Made by a program: the position numbers and the translations under genes. This document shows positions 34,303-43,639 of a DNA stretch of 64,000 nt, piece by piece. Each line of letters begins with the position of its first letter. The stretch's first letter is position 1. Below the pieces are notes generated by a model. That model made no database searches, was not told the origin of the DNA, and saw nothing but the letters and a program-made list of their open reading frames with translations. This DNA comes from Terrisporobacter petrolearius (lineage in GTDB: Bacteria; Bacillota; Clostridia; Peptostreptococcales; Peptostreptococcaceae), in NCBI RefSeq assembly GCF_032598785.1, contig NZ_CP102984.1; one strand, given 5' to 3'.

Positions 34303-35598
34303 TTATAACTCTAAAGACAGTAGATCTTCATAACTTTGTCTTTTACATATTAATTTATCATTTCCCTTATTTACAAATACAACTGGGTTTTTAGGTATTT
34401 TATTATAGTTTGATGCCATAGAGTATCCATAAGCTCCTGTAGACGTTGTTATTAATACATCTTCACTTTGTATATCTAATATATTAGTATTTGATATTAA
34501 AATATCCCCACTTTCACAACATTTCCCAGCAATAGTTACTTTATGCTCAGATTTTTCATTATTCATTTTATTTACTATAGCACATTCATACCCTGCTTGG
34601 TATAAAGAAGGTCTTATATTATCTGTCATTCCACCATCTACACTTACATAAGTTCTTACATCTTTAATATTTTTAATTGATCCAATAGAATATAGCGTAC
34701 TTCCTGCATTTGCAACTAAAGACCTACCTGGTTCCAATATAAGAGTAGGGGTATTTATATTTAATTGTTTGCATTTTTCATTGCATTTATTTATAATTTT
34801 CTCGCAAAACTCTTTAATGCTTCTTGGTTTGTCTTCCTTAGTGTAGTAAACACCGATACCACCACCAAAGTCTACTTCTTTTATTTCTATATCATAGTCA
34901 TCTTTTAATTTTTTTACTAAATTTAACATAACATCAACTTCTTCTTCATAAGGTTCCACCTCAAATATTTGAGAACCAATATGAGCATGAATCCCAATTA
35001 GTTTTACATTTTTATATCCTTTTAACCTTTCTACTGCCATATAAAAATCCCCATTTGTCAATGCAAAACCAAATTTAGAATCTATTTGACCAGTTCTAAT
35101 ATATTTATGAGTATGTGCATCAATTCCAGGCGTTACTCTAAAATATATATCTTGTATCATATTTTTTTCTTCACAAAACTTTTCTAATATATCTAATTCA
35201 TAAAAATTATCTACCACAAATACACCTACACCCAGGTCAACACCCATTTTTATCTCGTCTATTGTTTTGTTATTACCATGGAATAATATTTTCTTCGTTG
35301 GAAAATTAGCTTTGTAAGCTGTAAACAATTCTCCACCAGATACTACGTCTAAATATAACCCCTCTTCATCTATTAAAGTACACATATACTTAGGTAAAAA
35401 AGCTTTACCAGCATATGCAATTTTATTATTATTTTCTTTAACCTTAAAATACTTATTATATTCTTTGCAATTATTTCTAATTAACTCCTCATCAAATACA
35501 TAAAGAGGTGTATCATATTTTCTTGCCAAATCTAGCGTATTTACACCACCTATGTATAAGCTATTATCTTTTATTCCCATTGTGCCATGTAGTTTCAT
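34303..35598 (-). CDS. lysA: Diaminopimelate decarboxylase LysA
   Basis: Last step of lysine synthesis: meso-diaminopimelate to L-lysine plus CO2, using PLP. The 431-aa fold-III enzyme shows the PLP lysine in AYAGKAFLPKYMC, GIHAHIGSQIFE, the Gly-rich phosphate loop DFGGGIGVYYTKED, LEPGRSLVANAG, and the C-terminal active-site AGKCCESGD and GAYGYSMASNYN. TAGGAGG precedes the ATG. It follows lysC by 14 bases and is under the same lysine riboswitch. Confidence 0.95.
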   Translation of the reverse strand: MKLHGTMGIKDNSLYIGGVNTLDLARKYDTPLYVFDEELIRNNCKEYNKYFKVKENNNKIAYAGKAFLPKYMCTLIDEEGLYLDVVSGGELFTAYKANFPTKKILFHGNNKTIDEIKMGVDLGVGVFVVDNFYELDILEKFCEEKNMIQDIYFRVTPGIDAHTHKYIRTGQIDSKFGFALTNGDFYMAVERLKGYKNVKLIGIHAHIGSQIFEVEPYEEEVDVMLNLVKKLKDDYDIEIKEVDFGGGIGVYYTKEDKPRSIKEFCEKIINKCNEKCKQLNINTPTLILEPGRSLVANAGSTLYSIGSIKNIKDVRTYVSVDGGMTDNIRPSLYQAGYECAIVNKMNNEKSEHKVTIAGKCCESGDILISNTNILDIQSEDVLITTSTGAYGYSMASNYNKIPKNPVVFVNKGNDKLICKRQSYEDLLSLEL

Positions 35599-35612
35599 AT
35601 TACCCTCCTATT

Positions 35613-36809
35613 TTATAAATTAAATTCTTTCGCTATTTCTCTTATTGCCACTTCTTTACAAGAAGAATTTATTGCACATGTAATTCTTATTTCAGATGTT
35701 GTAATTAATTTTACAGCTATGTTGTTATCACTGAATATTTTAAATACTTTTGAAGCAACACCACTAGTATTTTTCATTCCAAGACCTACTAAAGAAAACT
35801 TTGTTATTTCTTCATCTATAATGATACTTCCTTTTGGTACAAAGCAACCTACGATTTCTTTACATTCCATTAAATCATCCTTTGGTATGGTAAATGACAC
35901 ATTTACCTTACTATTAAATGGAGCTGTCTGACTTATCATATCAATACTAACTCCATCTACGGCTATTTTTTCAAATAATTTAGATACATCTTCCATATTT
36001 ATATCTACCACTGTTATGGCTGCATCTTCATCACAAGTGGCAAGGCCAGTAATAACTTTATCCTCTAATTTCATTTCTTTACTCCCCCTTATATATGTTC
36101 CTTCAATATCGCTACAAGATAAACCTACATATAACTCCACATTATATTTTTGTGCTAACTCCACACTTCTCGAATGCATTACTTGAGCACCTAAACTTGC
36201 TAACTCCAGCATTTCCTCATATTCAATTTCTTTTATTTTTTTAGCTTCAATATATTTTCTTGGATCTGTAAAATAAATACCATCTACATCAGTATATATC
36301 TCGCATATACCATCCAGTTTTACAGCTAAAGCCACAGCTGAAGTATCTGAGCCTCCCCTTCCTAAAGTAGTTATATCTCCTTCATCATTTAAGCCTTGAA
36401 ATCCTGTTACTATTACAATCTTACCACTGTCTAAACTTTCATCAATTTTACTAACATCAATATCATCTATTAATGATTTCCCATGAAGTCCACTAGTTTT
36501 AATATCTAATTGATAAGCATTATAACTTACTGCTTCACATCCTAAAGATTTTAAACTCATTGATAATAAAGATGCAGATATCATCTCTCCAGTAGACATT
36601 AACACATCCAGTTCCCTTTTATCTGGAGCTTTAGTTATGTCTTTTGCTAAACTTATAAAATCGTCTGTTGTATCTCCCATAGCTGAGACTACAACAACAA
36701 TCTTAGGATTTTTCTTTTTTCTTTCTATTAATTTACTTGCAATAAGCTTAATTTTTTCAGTACTAGATACAGAACTACCACCATATTTTTGAACAACTAC
36801 TTCGCTCAC
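35613..36809 (-). CDS. lysC: Aspartate kinase (lysine-sensitive type)
   Basis: Phosphorylates L-aspartate, the entry to lysine, threonine and methionine synthesis. The 398-aa protein has the kinase motifs VVQKYGGSSVSS, TGFQGLNDEGDITTLGRGGS (substrate/ATP loop) and EIYTDVDGIYFTDPR. Two C-terminal ACT domains (from about residue 265; ITVVDINMEDVSKLFEKIAV, FSLVGLGMKNTSGVASKVF) should provide feedback inhibition. I take GTG at 36809, eight bases after AAGGGG. The riboswitch upstream gives lysine control at the transcript level too. Confidence 0.94.
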   Translation of the reverse strand: MSEVVVQKYGGSSVSSTEKIKLIASKLIERKKKNPKIVVVVSAMGDTTDDFISLAKDITKAPDKRELDVLMSTGEMISASLLSMSLKSLGCEAVSYNAYQLDIKTSGLHGKSLIDDIDVSKIDESLDSGKIVIVTGFQGLNDEGDITTLGRGGSDTSAVALAVKLDGICEIYTDVDGIYFTDPRKYIEAKKIKEIEYEEMLELASLGAQVMHSRSVELAQKYNVELYVGLSCSDIEGTYIRGSKEMKLEDKVITGLATCDEDAAITVVDINMEDVSKLFEKIAVDGVSIDMISQTAPFNSKVNVSFTIPKDDLMECKEIVGCFVPKGSIIIDEEITKFSLVGLGMKNTSGVASKVFKIFSDNNIAVKLITTSEIRITCAINSSCKEVAIREIAKEFNL

Positions 36810-36847
36810 TATTACCACCCCTTAAATTATGAAATTGCATAAAAAAA

Positions 36848-37136
36848 ATAAAACGCCCAAAGGTATACTTTGGACGTTGAAATTAGCCATAGTAAACCTT
36901 GTAGCTCAACACTTAGAAAAAATTCGCTTAGTTCATGTGACCAACAGCCTTAAAAAACAGACCTGTTGATCCTCCTTCTTGCGAATAAAAGTGACAGCCT
37001 TATACATGTTTTGCATAAGTCCAGATAGCGTATATGCCTATATGCTACCTTCGGCTGCAATTCCTTTCCTAACATATAATTGCTCGCCAGCTATATGTTA
37101 GTACTATTAAGTACAGCGCCTCTACCTTAGGTTCTT
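36848..37136 (-). promoter_or_regulatory. Lysine riboswitch (L-box) with terminator
   Basis: Read on the minus strand. The P1 5' strand AACCTAAGGTAG pairs with the later CTACAAGGTT, enclosing GGTAGAGGCGC, GCAGCCGAAGGTAGC, CTGGACTTATGC, GGCTGTCACT and GTTGAGCTAC, which are the known L-box core blocks in order. A terminator with arms AACGTCCAAAG and CTTTGGGCGTT plus TTTTATTTTTTTT lies at 36852-36878, 40 bases before lysC. High lysine should stop transcription of lysC-lysA. Confidence 0.93.
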
Positions 37137-37158
37137 ATATTTTTTTATTAATAATATA

Positions 37159-37187
37159 TTAATAACATAACATACTTTAATATGCAA
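37159..37187 (-). promoter_or_regulatory. Probable sigma-A promoter of the lysine operon
   Basis: On the minus strand TTGCAT, 17 bases, TATTAA. A start about seven bases on would begin the transcript just before the riboswitch P1. Confidence 0.4.
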
Positions 37188-37214
37188 TAAAAATCATAAA
37201 ACTATTTTTATATT

Positions 37215-37820
37215 TTACAAATAATTAAACAATTTATTCAAAGATGTATCTAAAAAGTATATATGCTCATTAATATTACATTTATTATACTTTTGTTCCC
37301 TAGAAGATATAACAATAACTTTTGGTACCATAAAAAATGGTATAGTCGAGTTATCAATATCATTATAAATATTGCTATACTTTGAACATCTAAAGTTTTC
37401 ATCTAGTTCAATGTCTATTAATACTTGCAGTCTTTCTCCACAGAGATTTATATATTCTATAAATATATCATAAGTTTCATCTCCTACTTTTGCATTTCTA
37501 TAAAATCTAACAGTTTCATATCCTGCACTATTTAATCTAATTGCAATTTCAGAACCTAGCAACATTTTTGTTAAACTTTTCCCCTTTTCAATATTACTTC
37601 CATTTAGATAATAAACTCCTGAATTATCTTTGAAATTTGTATAGTTAATATTACATGGAAACTTTCTCAAAGTATAATCATTACACATTTTTCTCAATGT
37701 CCTCTTTAGGGATTTTTTACCATTTCTTTTTTTACTATTAAATACTTTTCCTACTTGATTTTCTGTGACGCATCTTACTCTACTTACCAAATACAAAATA
37801 TCTTTTTCTAATCCCACCAT
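37215..37820 (-). CDS. Unknown protein, possible winged-helix plus nuclease-like fold
   Basis: 201 aa. The N-terminal 75 residues look like a winged-helix domain (LEKDILYLVSRVRCVTENQV, KSLKRTLRKMCNDYTLRKF), as in replication-relaxation proteins of mobile elements. The second half holds ETYDIFIEYIN...RLQVLIDIELDENF, whose acidic residues around a beta-hairpin resemble PD-(D/E)xK nucleases or the relaxation-protein core. I cannot confirm either. AAGGAG before the ATG at 37820 sets this start; the upstream frame has no site. It stands alone between the lysine riboswitch and an unrelated membrane gene. Confidence 0.5.
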   Translation of the reverse strand: MVGLEKDILYLVSRVRCVTENQVGKVFNSKKRNGKKSLKRTLRKMCNDYTLRKFPCNINYTNFKDNSGVYYLNGSNIEKGKSLTKMLLGSEIAIRLNSAGYETVRFYRNAKVGDETYDIFIEYINLCGERLQVLIDIELDENFRCSKYSNIYNDIDNSTIPFFMVPKVIVISSREQKYNKCNINEHIYFLDTSLNKLFNYL

Positions 37821-37894
37821 AGTCAATCTCCTTGAAGCTGTTTTTACCAAGTTGTACTATATTATATTAAAATCACTTAATAAAATTTACAAAT

Positions 37895-37928
37895 AAAAAA
37901 AGGAAGATTAAAATTTTCTTCCTTTTTT
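37895..37928 (-). terminator. Terminator after the 560-aa membrane protein
   Basis: Arms AAAAAAGGAAGA and TCTTCCTTTTTT. It lies 24 bases beyond the stop codon. Confidence 0.75.
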
Positions 37929-37951
37929 TTATTAATATATTCTATTCTATA

Positions 37952-39634
37952 TTACTTAGTTTTTTCTTTATTATCAATTTTTTCACTTTTTTCTTCTTTA
38001 TCTGCAGTTCTTTCTGCTTTTCCAATATTAATATTATCAAAGGCTGCAATACTTATTATATTTGAATCTGCTTTCTCATAAGAAATACTTACTTTGTCTC
38101 CTACCATTGTTAAAGGTAATTCTGTAGATATTTTTGATGTTCCTGTAAATATTAGTTCTTTATTATCTTTTAATGTAATGTAATAAGTTGTGTTTCCACT
38201 TTTTACATCTTGATTTACTCTGGATACAGTTCCTTCTACTTTTTGTAAGTTCTCACTAGAGTCAAAATCTATATCATTCCCTTTAGATTCTAATGCTTCT
38301 TTGTAATTTCTATAAGCATCCTCTTTTGTGTCTCCCATTCCTATTATGCTATAATCTTCAACAGATACAAATGCTACCATTTTTACAAGGTCTGCTTTAT
38401 CCTTTAAACCTAACACATATGTTGGCTTTCCAAGAATATTATAAGTAACTGGGAAAGTTGCTTTATAATTTTTCTCTTGTACTTTTCCTTCCGCAGTTGT
38501 CATAGCTGCAGTTTCTGTTGCTCCAGTTTGCATATACAGTTTTGATTCCTTTGTTCTAGAATCAACCAACATAAATCCTACTGTAGATTCATCTCCTCCT
38601 GCTGAAGTAATTCCTGTATACCAATATGATTTCCCATCTTTTCCATATACTAATGAAGTTCCTTCTGAAGGTAATAACACACCCTCTTCAGATATTACTG
38701 AGTTTAAAAATCCTTTAACATATAGTCCCCAGTTATTTATTTGATCTACTATAAAGCTTTCTGGTTGTATTCTATCTACCCACTTGGGTGTATCTTCAAT
38801 TGAGTATATTTTAACCTCTCCACTTTGAGCATCAACAATAGCTGTTCCAACAGCATCTGATCCTCCATACCCTATAGCATGCTCATATAAAGTTACAACC
38901 CAATAAGGCTTTCCATTGTCATCGACTTCAAAATTAAAATCAGTCATACCATACTTCATACCACCATTTAGGTAAACATGTCTATGTAAATCTTGTAAGA
39001 AATATGCTTCTTCTTGATACACTATTTTAAGTTGTTTTCCATCAAGATTTTCAACTAATCTTACGTCTTGTGGGTCGCTTGCCGATACCATAATATAACC
39101 ATTAGTACCCTCTAAATTAGTTATCCATTTTATAATATCTCTATGAACAAGAGGTGCAACCCAATATAATTCACCATTCACACTTTGTATTGAGTACTCA
39201 CCAACTTTAGATATACTTCCTATTGCTGGTATTTCACCAAGTTTTTTTTCTCCCAGTTTTATTGCCATATCTTTGTCAACAATTCTTATTTTATCCACAC
39301 TTACCGGACTTACATCTTCTGTAAAAACACTTTCCTCTACTTTCCCAAGCAAGTCTTTATAAGAACTAGCTCTAAAAATAGGAGATGTTACAAAGAATGG
39401 AATAATAATAATTACAACTAACAAAACCCCAGCTATTAAAAAGTTATTCTTTGCACTTTTAGATGTTCTCTCTCCTCTATCAAGCATCATGTCAAGAACA
39501 CCAGCTAATACAAAGAATAGAATTAGCATTATAAATCCTGATGTGAAATCAAACCTCAGTACTGGTAATTTTACAAATGCATAAATAGCCGCTATTAATA
39601 GGGCTATCCCATAAGATTTAAATATTTTTTTCAT
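37952..39634 (-). CDS. Large conserved membrane-anchored protein, PepSY-like ectodomain
   Basis: 560 aa. Three membrane helices lie in the first 90 residues (GIALLIAAIYAFVKL, SGFIMLILFFVLAGVLDMML, FLIAGVLLVVIIIIPFFVT). A large outer domain of beta-rich repeats then follows, each with a Tyr-Trp-val core (GELYWVAPLVHRDI, GKPYWVVTLYEHAIG, GKSYWYTGITSAGGDES). Such repeats resemble PepSY-type modules. A late OB-like part (VEGTVSRVNQDVKSGNTTYY) and a Lys/Glu tail complete it. Homologues are common in Clostridia and Bacilli as unnamed or cell-shape-related proteins, and the function is unknown to me. GAAAGGAG precedes the ATG. Confidence 0.65.
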   Translation of the reverse strand: MKKIFKSYGIALLIAAIYAFVKLPVLRFDFTSGFIMLILFFVLAGVLDMMLDRGERTSKSAKNNFLIAGVLLVVIIIIPFFVTSPIFRASSYKDLLGKVEESVFTEDVSPVSVDKIRIVDKDMAIKLGEKKLGEIPAIGSISKVGEYSIQSVNGELYWVAPLVHRDIIKWITNLEGTNGYIMVSASDPQDVRLVENLDGKQLKIVYQEEAYFLQDLHRHVYLNGGMKYGMTDFNFEVDDNGKPYWVVTLYEHAIGYGGSDAVGTAIVDAQSGEVKIYSIEDTPKWVDRIQPESFIVDQINNWGLYVKGFLNSVISEEGVLLPSEGTSLVYGKDGKSYWYTGITSAGGDESTVGFMLVDSRTKESKLYMQTGATETAAMTTAEGKVQEKNYKATFPVTYNILGKPTYVLGLKDKADLVKMVAFVSVEDYSIIGMGDTKEDAYRNYKEALESKGNDIDFDSSENLQKVEGTVSRVNQDVKSGNTTYYITLKDNKELIFTGTSKISTELPLTMVGDKVSISYEKADSNIISIAAFDNINIGKAERTADKEEKSEKIDNKEKTK

Positions 39635-39720
39635 ATTTTCTCCTTTCCATTATACCTCTTATTACTATTATAACCTTTTTTTTACATGTTTAGATTAATA
39701 AATAATATATAATAGAAAAT

Positions 39721-39753
39721 AAAAAATTACCATAGTAATATATGGTAATTTTT
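39721..39753 (-). terminator. Terminator overlapping the stop of the YiiX-like gene
   Basis: Arms AAAAATTACCATA and TATGGTAATTTTT with a four to seven base loop. Confidence 0.7.
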
Positions 39754-40315
39754 AACAAGTCATATGACTTAGCATATTTCTTCCACTTTTTATATTATAA
39801 TTACATAATAATCCTTCGTATTCTAAATTAAGATTTGGGTTATTATAAAAATCCTCCGGCTTTACTAATGATGGTGACTTTTCAAATATGTCAATACCAC
39901 TTTTATAAAGCATATCTGCCACAAAGTGCGAACATACATATCTATATTCTTTTTCTCTTGATTTATTAAATGATAAATATACTAAAGCTTTAACATCATA
40001 ATTATATCTATTTCTATTGCTATTTACTTTCATTATATTTTGTACTAATTTTCCATAACTAGAATAATCAACATCTAATGAGTATACTCGGCATAATGCA
40101 TTTTGCTTTATTTCATATAAGCCTTCATTTATGTGTTCTTCTACAAAACCTGCAAATATAGGTGTTTTAGGATTTAGTCTCCCAAATGAATACATGGGTG
40201 ATAAATCTTCATTTAAAGATAAAGAAATATGAGCATAGGGACTTTTACTAACTTTTCTTATTAAATAAGATAGAAGAGTTCCTGTATAAGTTGTTACTAT
40301 ATAAATTTTTCTCAT
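39752..40315 (-). CDS. YiiX/YebB-like NlpC/P60-superfamily cysteine hydrolase
   Basis: 187 aa. It has the permuted papain-like arrangement: His in SPYAHISLSLNEDL (about residue 28), then RYVCSHFVADMLYKSGI with the candidate nucleophile Cys and a following His-Phe-Val typical of this group. No signal peptide or membrane segment is visible, so it probably acts in the cytosol on lipids, peptides or amides; the substrate is unknown. GGGGGTG precedes the ATG at 40315. The longer upstream frame lacks a site. Confidence 0.65.
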   Translation of the reverse strand: MRKIYIVTTYTGTLLSYLIRKVSKSPYAHISLSLNEDLSPMYSFGRLNPKTPIFAGFVEEHINEGLYEIKQNALCRVYSLDVDYSSYGKLVQNIMKVNSNRNRYNYDVKALVYLSFNKSREKEYRYVCSHFVADMLYKSGIDIFEKSPSLVKPEDFYNNPNLNLEYEGLLCNYNIKSGRNMLSHMTC

Positions 40316-40644
40316 TTCTACACCCCCAATTTTCTTACCTTTTGATTTTATCATAATATTCAAATTCATTCAATTCATATTTAGATTTATTATTAATAAT
40401 GGACAAGATATGTGTACTTTTATACATACTTTTTAAAAAAATTGGAAATATTATATAATTTTTTTTATATTATCTTAATAAAAATATTGATTTTGTTCAA
40501 TAATGTTAAATATAATAGTTATTAACTAGTAAAATATATAAATATACTTTATTTTTTTTCCATATTGAATTAAAATTAATAATATGATTATGATAGAACT
40601 TATTACATATTAAAATTAATAAAATGAATAGAGAGGTAAAAAAT
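40316..40644. other. AT-rich promoter region between divergent genes
   Basis: Very AT-rich with several TATAAT-like boxes. I see no T-box core before glnS, which would have been expected for an aminoacyl-tRNA synthetase in Clostridia, and no other structured element. Confidence 0.4.
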
Positions 40645-42309
40645 ATGTCAAACGAAACAATTTCAAATAATTTTATAAAAAACATAATAGTTGACGATTT
40701 AGAATCAGGAAAACACGATCATATAATAACTCGTTTCCCACCAGAACCAAATGGGTATTTACATATTGGACATGCTAAAAGTATTTGCTTAAACTTTGGA
40801 TTAGCTAAGGAATTAAAGGGCACAGTTAATATGAGATTTGATGATACAAATCCATTAAAAGAAGATGATGAGTATGTTAATTCAATAAAAGAAGACGTAA
40901 TGTGGTTAGGATTTAATTGGAATAATTTATACTTTGCATCTGATTATTTTGATGAAATGTATAAAAGAGCTGTCATTTTAATAAAAAAAGGTAAAGCATA
41001 TGTGGACGATTTATCTGCTGATGAAATAAGAGAAACTCGTGGTACTTTAACAGAGCCAGGGTTTGATAGTCCATATAGAAATAGATCTATAGAAGAAAAC
41101 TTAGATTTATTTGAAAGAATGAAAAATGGTGAATTTGAAAATGGTCAAAAAGTTTTAAGAGCTAAGATAGATATGTCTTCTCCTAATATAAACTTTAGAG
41201 ATCCTGTTATATACAGAATTTCTCATGCATCTCACCACAACACTGGAGATAAATGGTGCATATACCCGATGTACTCATTTGCGCACCCACTTGAGGATGC
41301 TATAGAAGGAATAACTCACTCTATATGTACTCTAGAGTTTGAAGATCAAAGACCTTTATACGACTGGGTTGTTAGAGAATGCGAAATGGAAAATGTTCCA
41401 AGACAAATTGAGTTTGCTAGACTTAACTTAACAAATACAGTAATGAGTAAAAGAAAATTAAAATTATTAGTTGATGAAGGAATTGCTGATGGATGGGATG
41501 ACCCTCGTCTTCCTACTATCTCAGGGGTTAGAAGAAGAGGATATACTCCAGAATGTATACGTAACTTCTGCGCTGAAATAGGTGTATCAAAAGCTGATTC
41601 TAAAGTTGATAGTAGATTGTTTGACCACTTCTTAAGAGAAGACTTACAACCAAAGGCTCAACTTGCAATGGGAATATTAAATCCTTTAAAATTAGTTATA
41701 ACAAACTATCCAGAAGGTCAAAGTGAAATGATAGAACTTGAAAATATAGCTAAAAATGAAGAAGCTGGTACAAGAGAGGTTCCATTTAGTAGAGAAGTTT
41801 ACATAGAGAGAGATGACTTTATGGAAGAACCAATACCAAAATACAGAAGATTCTTCCCAGGAAATGAAGTTAGATTAAAAGGTGCATATTTTGTTAAATG
41901 TAATGATGTTGTAAAAGATGAAGATGGTAATATAGTAGAAATCCATGGTACTTACGACCCAGAAACAAAATCAGGTTCAGGATTTACTGGACGTAAAGTT
42001 AAAGGTACAGTTCATTGGGTAGATGCTAAAACTGCCGTTCCTGCTGAATTTAGATTATTCGAGCCACTAATATTAGATGACGCTCCAGAAAATGAAGGTA
42101 AGCACTTCTTAGACCAAATAAATCCTAATTCACTTACAATACTACAAGGTTTTGTAGAACCAACTGCAATAAAGGATGCTAAACCTTTAGATAAATTCCA
42201 ATTTGTTAGAAATGGATTCTTTTCAGTAGATACTAAGTATACTACTCCAGAGAAACTTGTATTCAATAGAATAGTTCCTCTTAAAAGTTCTTTTAAACCA
42301 GGAAAATAA
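40645..42309 (+). CDS. glnS: Glutaminyl-tRNA synthetase
   Basis: Charges tRNA-Gln directly with glutamine. The 554-aa class I enzyme has FPPEPNGYLHIGHAKSICLN with HIGH at residues 40-43. It also has NMRFDDTNP, the tRNA/Gln site WCIYPMYSFAHPLEDAIEGI and the KMSKS-equivalent VMSKRKL near 268. Its two-part beta-barrel anticodon domain contains VHWVDAKTAVPAEFRLF. The PPEPNGYLHIGH form separates it from GluRS. Most Firmicutes lack GlnRS and use GatCAB transamidation, so this gene is probably an old acquisition. The ATG at 40645 follows GAGAGG; an ATG at 40624 lies before it. Confidence 0.95.
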   Translation: MSNETISNNFIKNIIVDDLESGKHDHIITRFPPEPNGYLHIGHAKSICLNFGLAKELKGTVNMRFDDTNPLKEDDEYVNSIKEDVMWLGFNWNNLYFASDYFDEMYKRAVILIKKGKAYVDDLSADEIRETRGTLTEPGFDSPYRNRSIEENLDLFERMKNGEFENGQKVLRAKIDMSSPNINFRDPVIYRISHASHHNTGDKWCIYPMYSFAHPLEDAIEGITHSICTLEFEDQRPLYDWVVRECEMENVPRQIEFARLNLTNTVMSKRKLKLLVDEGIADGWDDPRLPTISGVRRRGYTPECIRNFCAEIGVSKADSKVDSRLFDHFLREDLQPKAQLAMGILNPLKLVITNYPEGQSEMIELENIAKNEEAGTREVPFSREVYIERDDFMEEPIPKYRRFFPGNEVRLKGAYFVKCNDVVKDEDGNIVEIHGTYDPETKSGSGFTGRKVKGTVHWVDAKTAVPAEFRLFEPLILDDAPENEGKHFLDQINPNSLTILQGFVEPTAIKDAKPLDKFQFVRNGFFSVDTKYTTPEKLVFNRIVPLKSSFKPGK

Positions 42310-42320
42310 TTAAATATAAT

Positions 42321-42351
42321 AAAAAGACTATGATTTTCATAGTCTTTTTTT
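42321..42351 (+). terminator. Terminator after glnS
   Basis: Arms AAAAAGACTATGA and TCATAGTCTTTTT, then TTTTT. Confidence 0.85.
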
Positions 42352-42388
42352 ATTAAATAATATATTACACAGATTTTAAATAAAAAAG

Positions 42389-42433
42389 AAAAAGCACTAT
42401 TTTGGTGATTATAGTCTCCAAATTAGTGCTTTT
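42389..42433 (-). terminator. Second hairpin between glnS and the lipid kinase
   Basis: Arms AAAAGCACTA and TAGTGCTTTT with an inner TTTGG/CCAAA pairing. On the minus strand it follows a gene remnant. Confidence 0.6.
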
Positions 42434-42453
42434 CCCAGGACAAAAGTTTTCAC

Positions 42454-42573
42454 TTAGGCCCTTACCTCAATTATTTCATCAAACATAGTTTGCAAACTAG
42501 TCACTGTTCCAATCCCTGGGTTTTGAATCATAACTATCTGCACGATAGTAGCTGAGGAATCTAGTATCTTCAT
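42454..42573 (-). pseudogene. Possible C-terminal gene remnant (39 codons)
   Basis: The frame reads MKILDSSATIVQIVMIQNPG, then IGTVTSLQTMFDEIIEVRA and a stop, 20 bases before a terminator. There is no ribosome site. Its protein-like composition and the terminator suggest the tail of a lost gene. The parent family is unknown. The rest of the 42.35-42.74 kb gap shows nothing. Confidence 0.35.
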
Positions 42574-42743
42574 TATATTTGATGGATATTAAAAAATATC
42601 AAATATACTTAAGCTCCCAAGGAAATCACAAACATACATATTTATGATTAGATTAAGTTGGATTGATCTTCATCAATCTCTACATATATATTAACCTTTT
42701 TCTTAATAATTATGCATTTTATCAAAACAACTTTACTTAAATT

Positions 42744-43628
42744 TTAATATCCTAATAATTGAATTCCATCTTTAATACACTCAATTTCCAAAGGAAAATC
42801 TGGACCTTTTTCTCCGTCAATATCAGTAATTAAGTTGTCTTTGCAATCTATTTTTAATTTATTTGTTTTAAAGTATAATATTTCGTCTTTGTTATATCCT
42901 TCAAGATGCTCACCTTTCAATATACTTCTAAGCAATGGCAAAATATTAGGAAACATAACATTTTTAACTATAATTACATCTAATAATCCATCATCTACTT
43001 TAGCTTTATATGCAAGATTAATATTTCCAGCTGTTTTTCCATTAAAAATTAACATTAAGTACATGTCTCCATCATAATTTACTTCCTTTGACTCCACTTC
43101 AATACTAAACTTTCTCATATATAAGGCTTCTTCAATACCTTTTAAGTAGTATGAAACTTTTCCAATGGAATTTTTAAAGTCTGGATTAATTTTTTGAGAT
43201 ACATCTGTAAACATTCCTGCACTTGCAACATTAATAAAATATTTATCATTAATTTTCCCAATATCAATTTTTTTAGGTCTTGTATTAACAATTCTTTCAA
43301 TTGCATCCTTTACATCAAAAGGAAGATTTACGGCTTTTGCAAAATCATTGGCAGTTCCACATGGTAAAATTCCTATAGGGATGTTTATATTTAGAGCTTT
43401 TATAGCATTTAAAATCAAATCTACCGTTCCATCTCCACCTGAAATTAATATGTGGTCATAATTAGATTCTATGTCAAAAAAAGCATCGTTTACTGATCTG
43501 TTTTTGCAAAGTCTAAAAGGTACTACAACATAGCCGTAATGTTGATATACTTTTATTATCTTATCAAGTTCATGGGAAATTCTTCTTTCTCCTGAATTTG
43601 GGTTATAAATAAACTTAACTTTTTTCAT
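42744..43628 (-). CDS. Diacylglycerol/lipid kinase (DagK/YegS family)
   Basis: 294 aa. It has the catalytic-domain loops IYNPNSGERR (residues 7-16), GGDGT at 64-68 (nucleotide binding) and GILPCGTANDFAKAVNLP. IDIGKINDKYFINVASAGMF and a C-terminal beta domain ending IDGEKGPDFPLEIE are the usual elements. It phosphorylates diacylglycerol or a related lipid at the membrane face. GGAGG precedes the ATG. The LUD-domain gene lies 11 bases upstream and the two probably share a transcript without an obvious functional link. Confidence 0.92.
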   Translation of the reverse strand: MKKVKFIYNPNSGERRISHELDKIIKVYQHYGYVVVPFRLCKNRSVNDAFFDIESNYDHILISGGDGTVDLILNAIKALNINIPIGILPCGTANDFAKAVNLPFDVKDAIERIVNTRPKKIDIGKINDKYFINVASAGMFTDVSQKINPDFKNSIGKVSYYLKGIEEALYMRKFSIEVESKEVNYDGDMYLMLIFNGKTAGNINLAYKAKVDDGLLDVIIVKNVMFPNILPLLRSILKGEHLEGYNKDEILYFKTNKLKIDCKDNLITDIDGEKGPDFPLEIECIKDGIQLLGY

Positions 43629-43639
43629 ATTTCCTCCAG

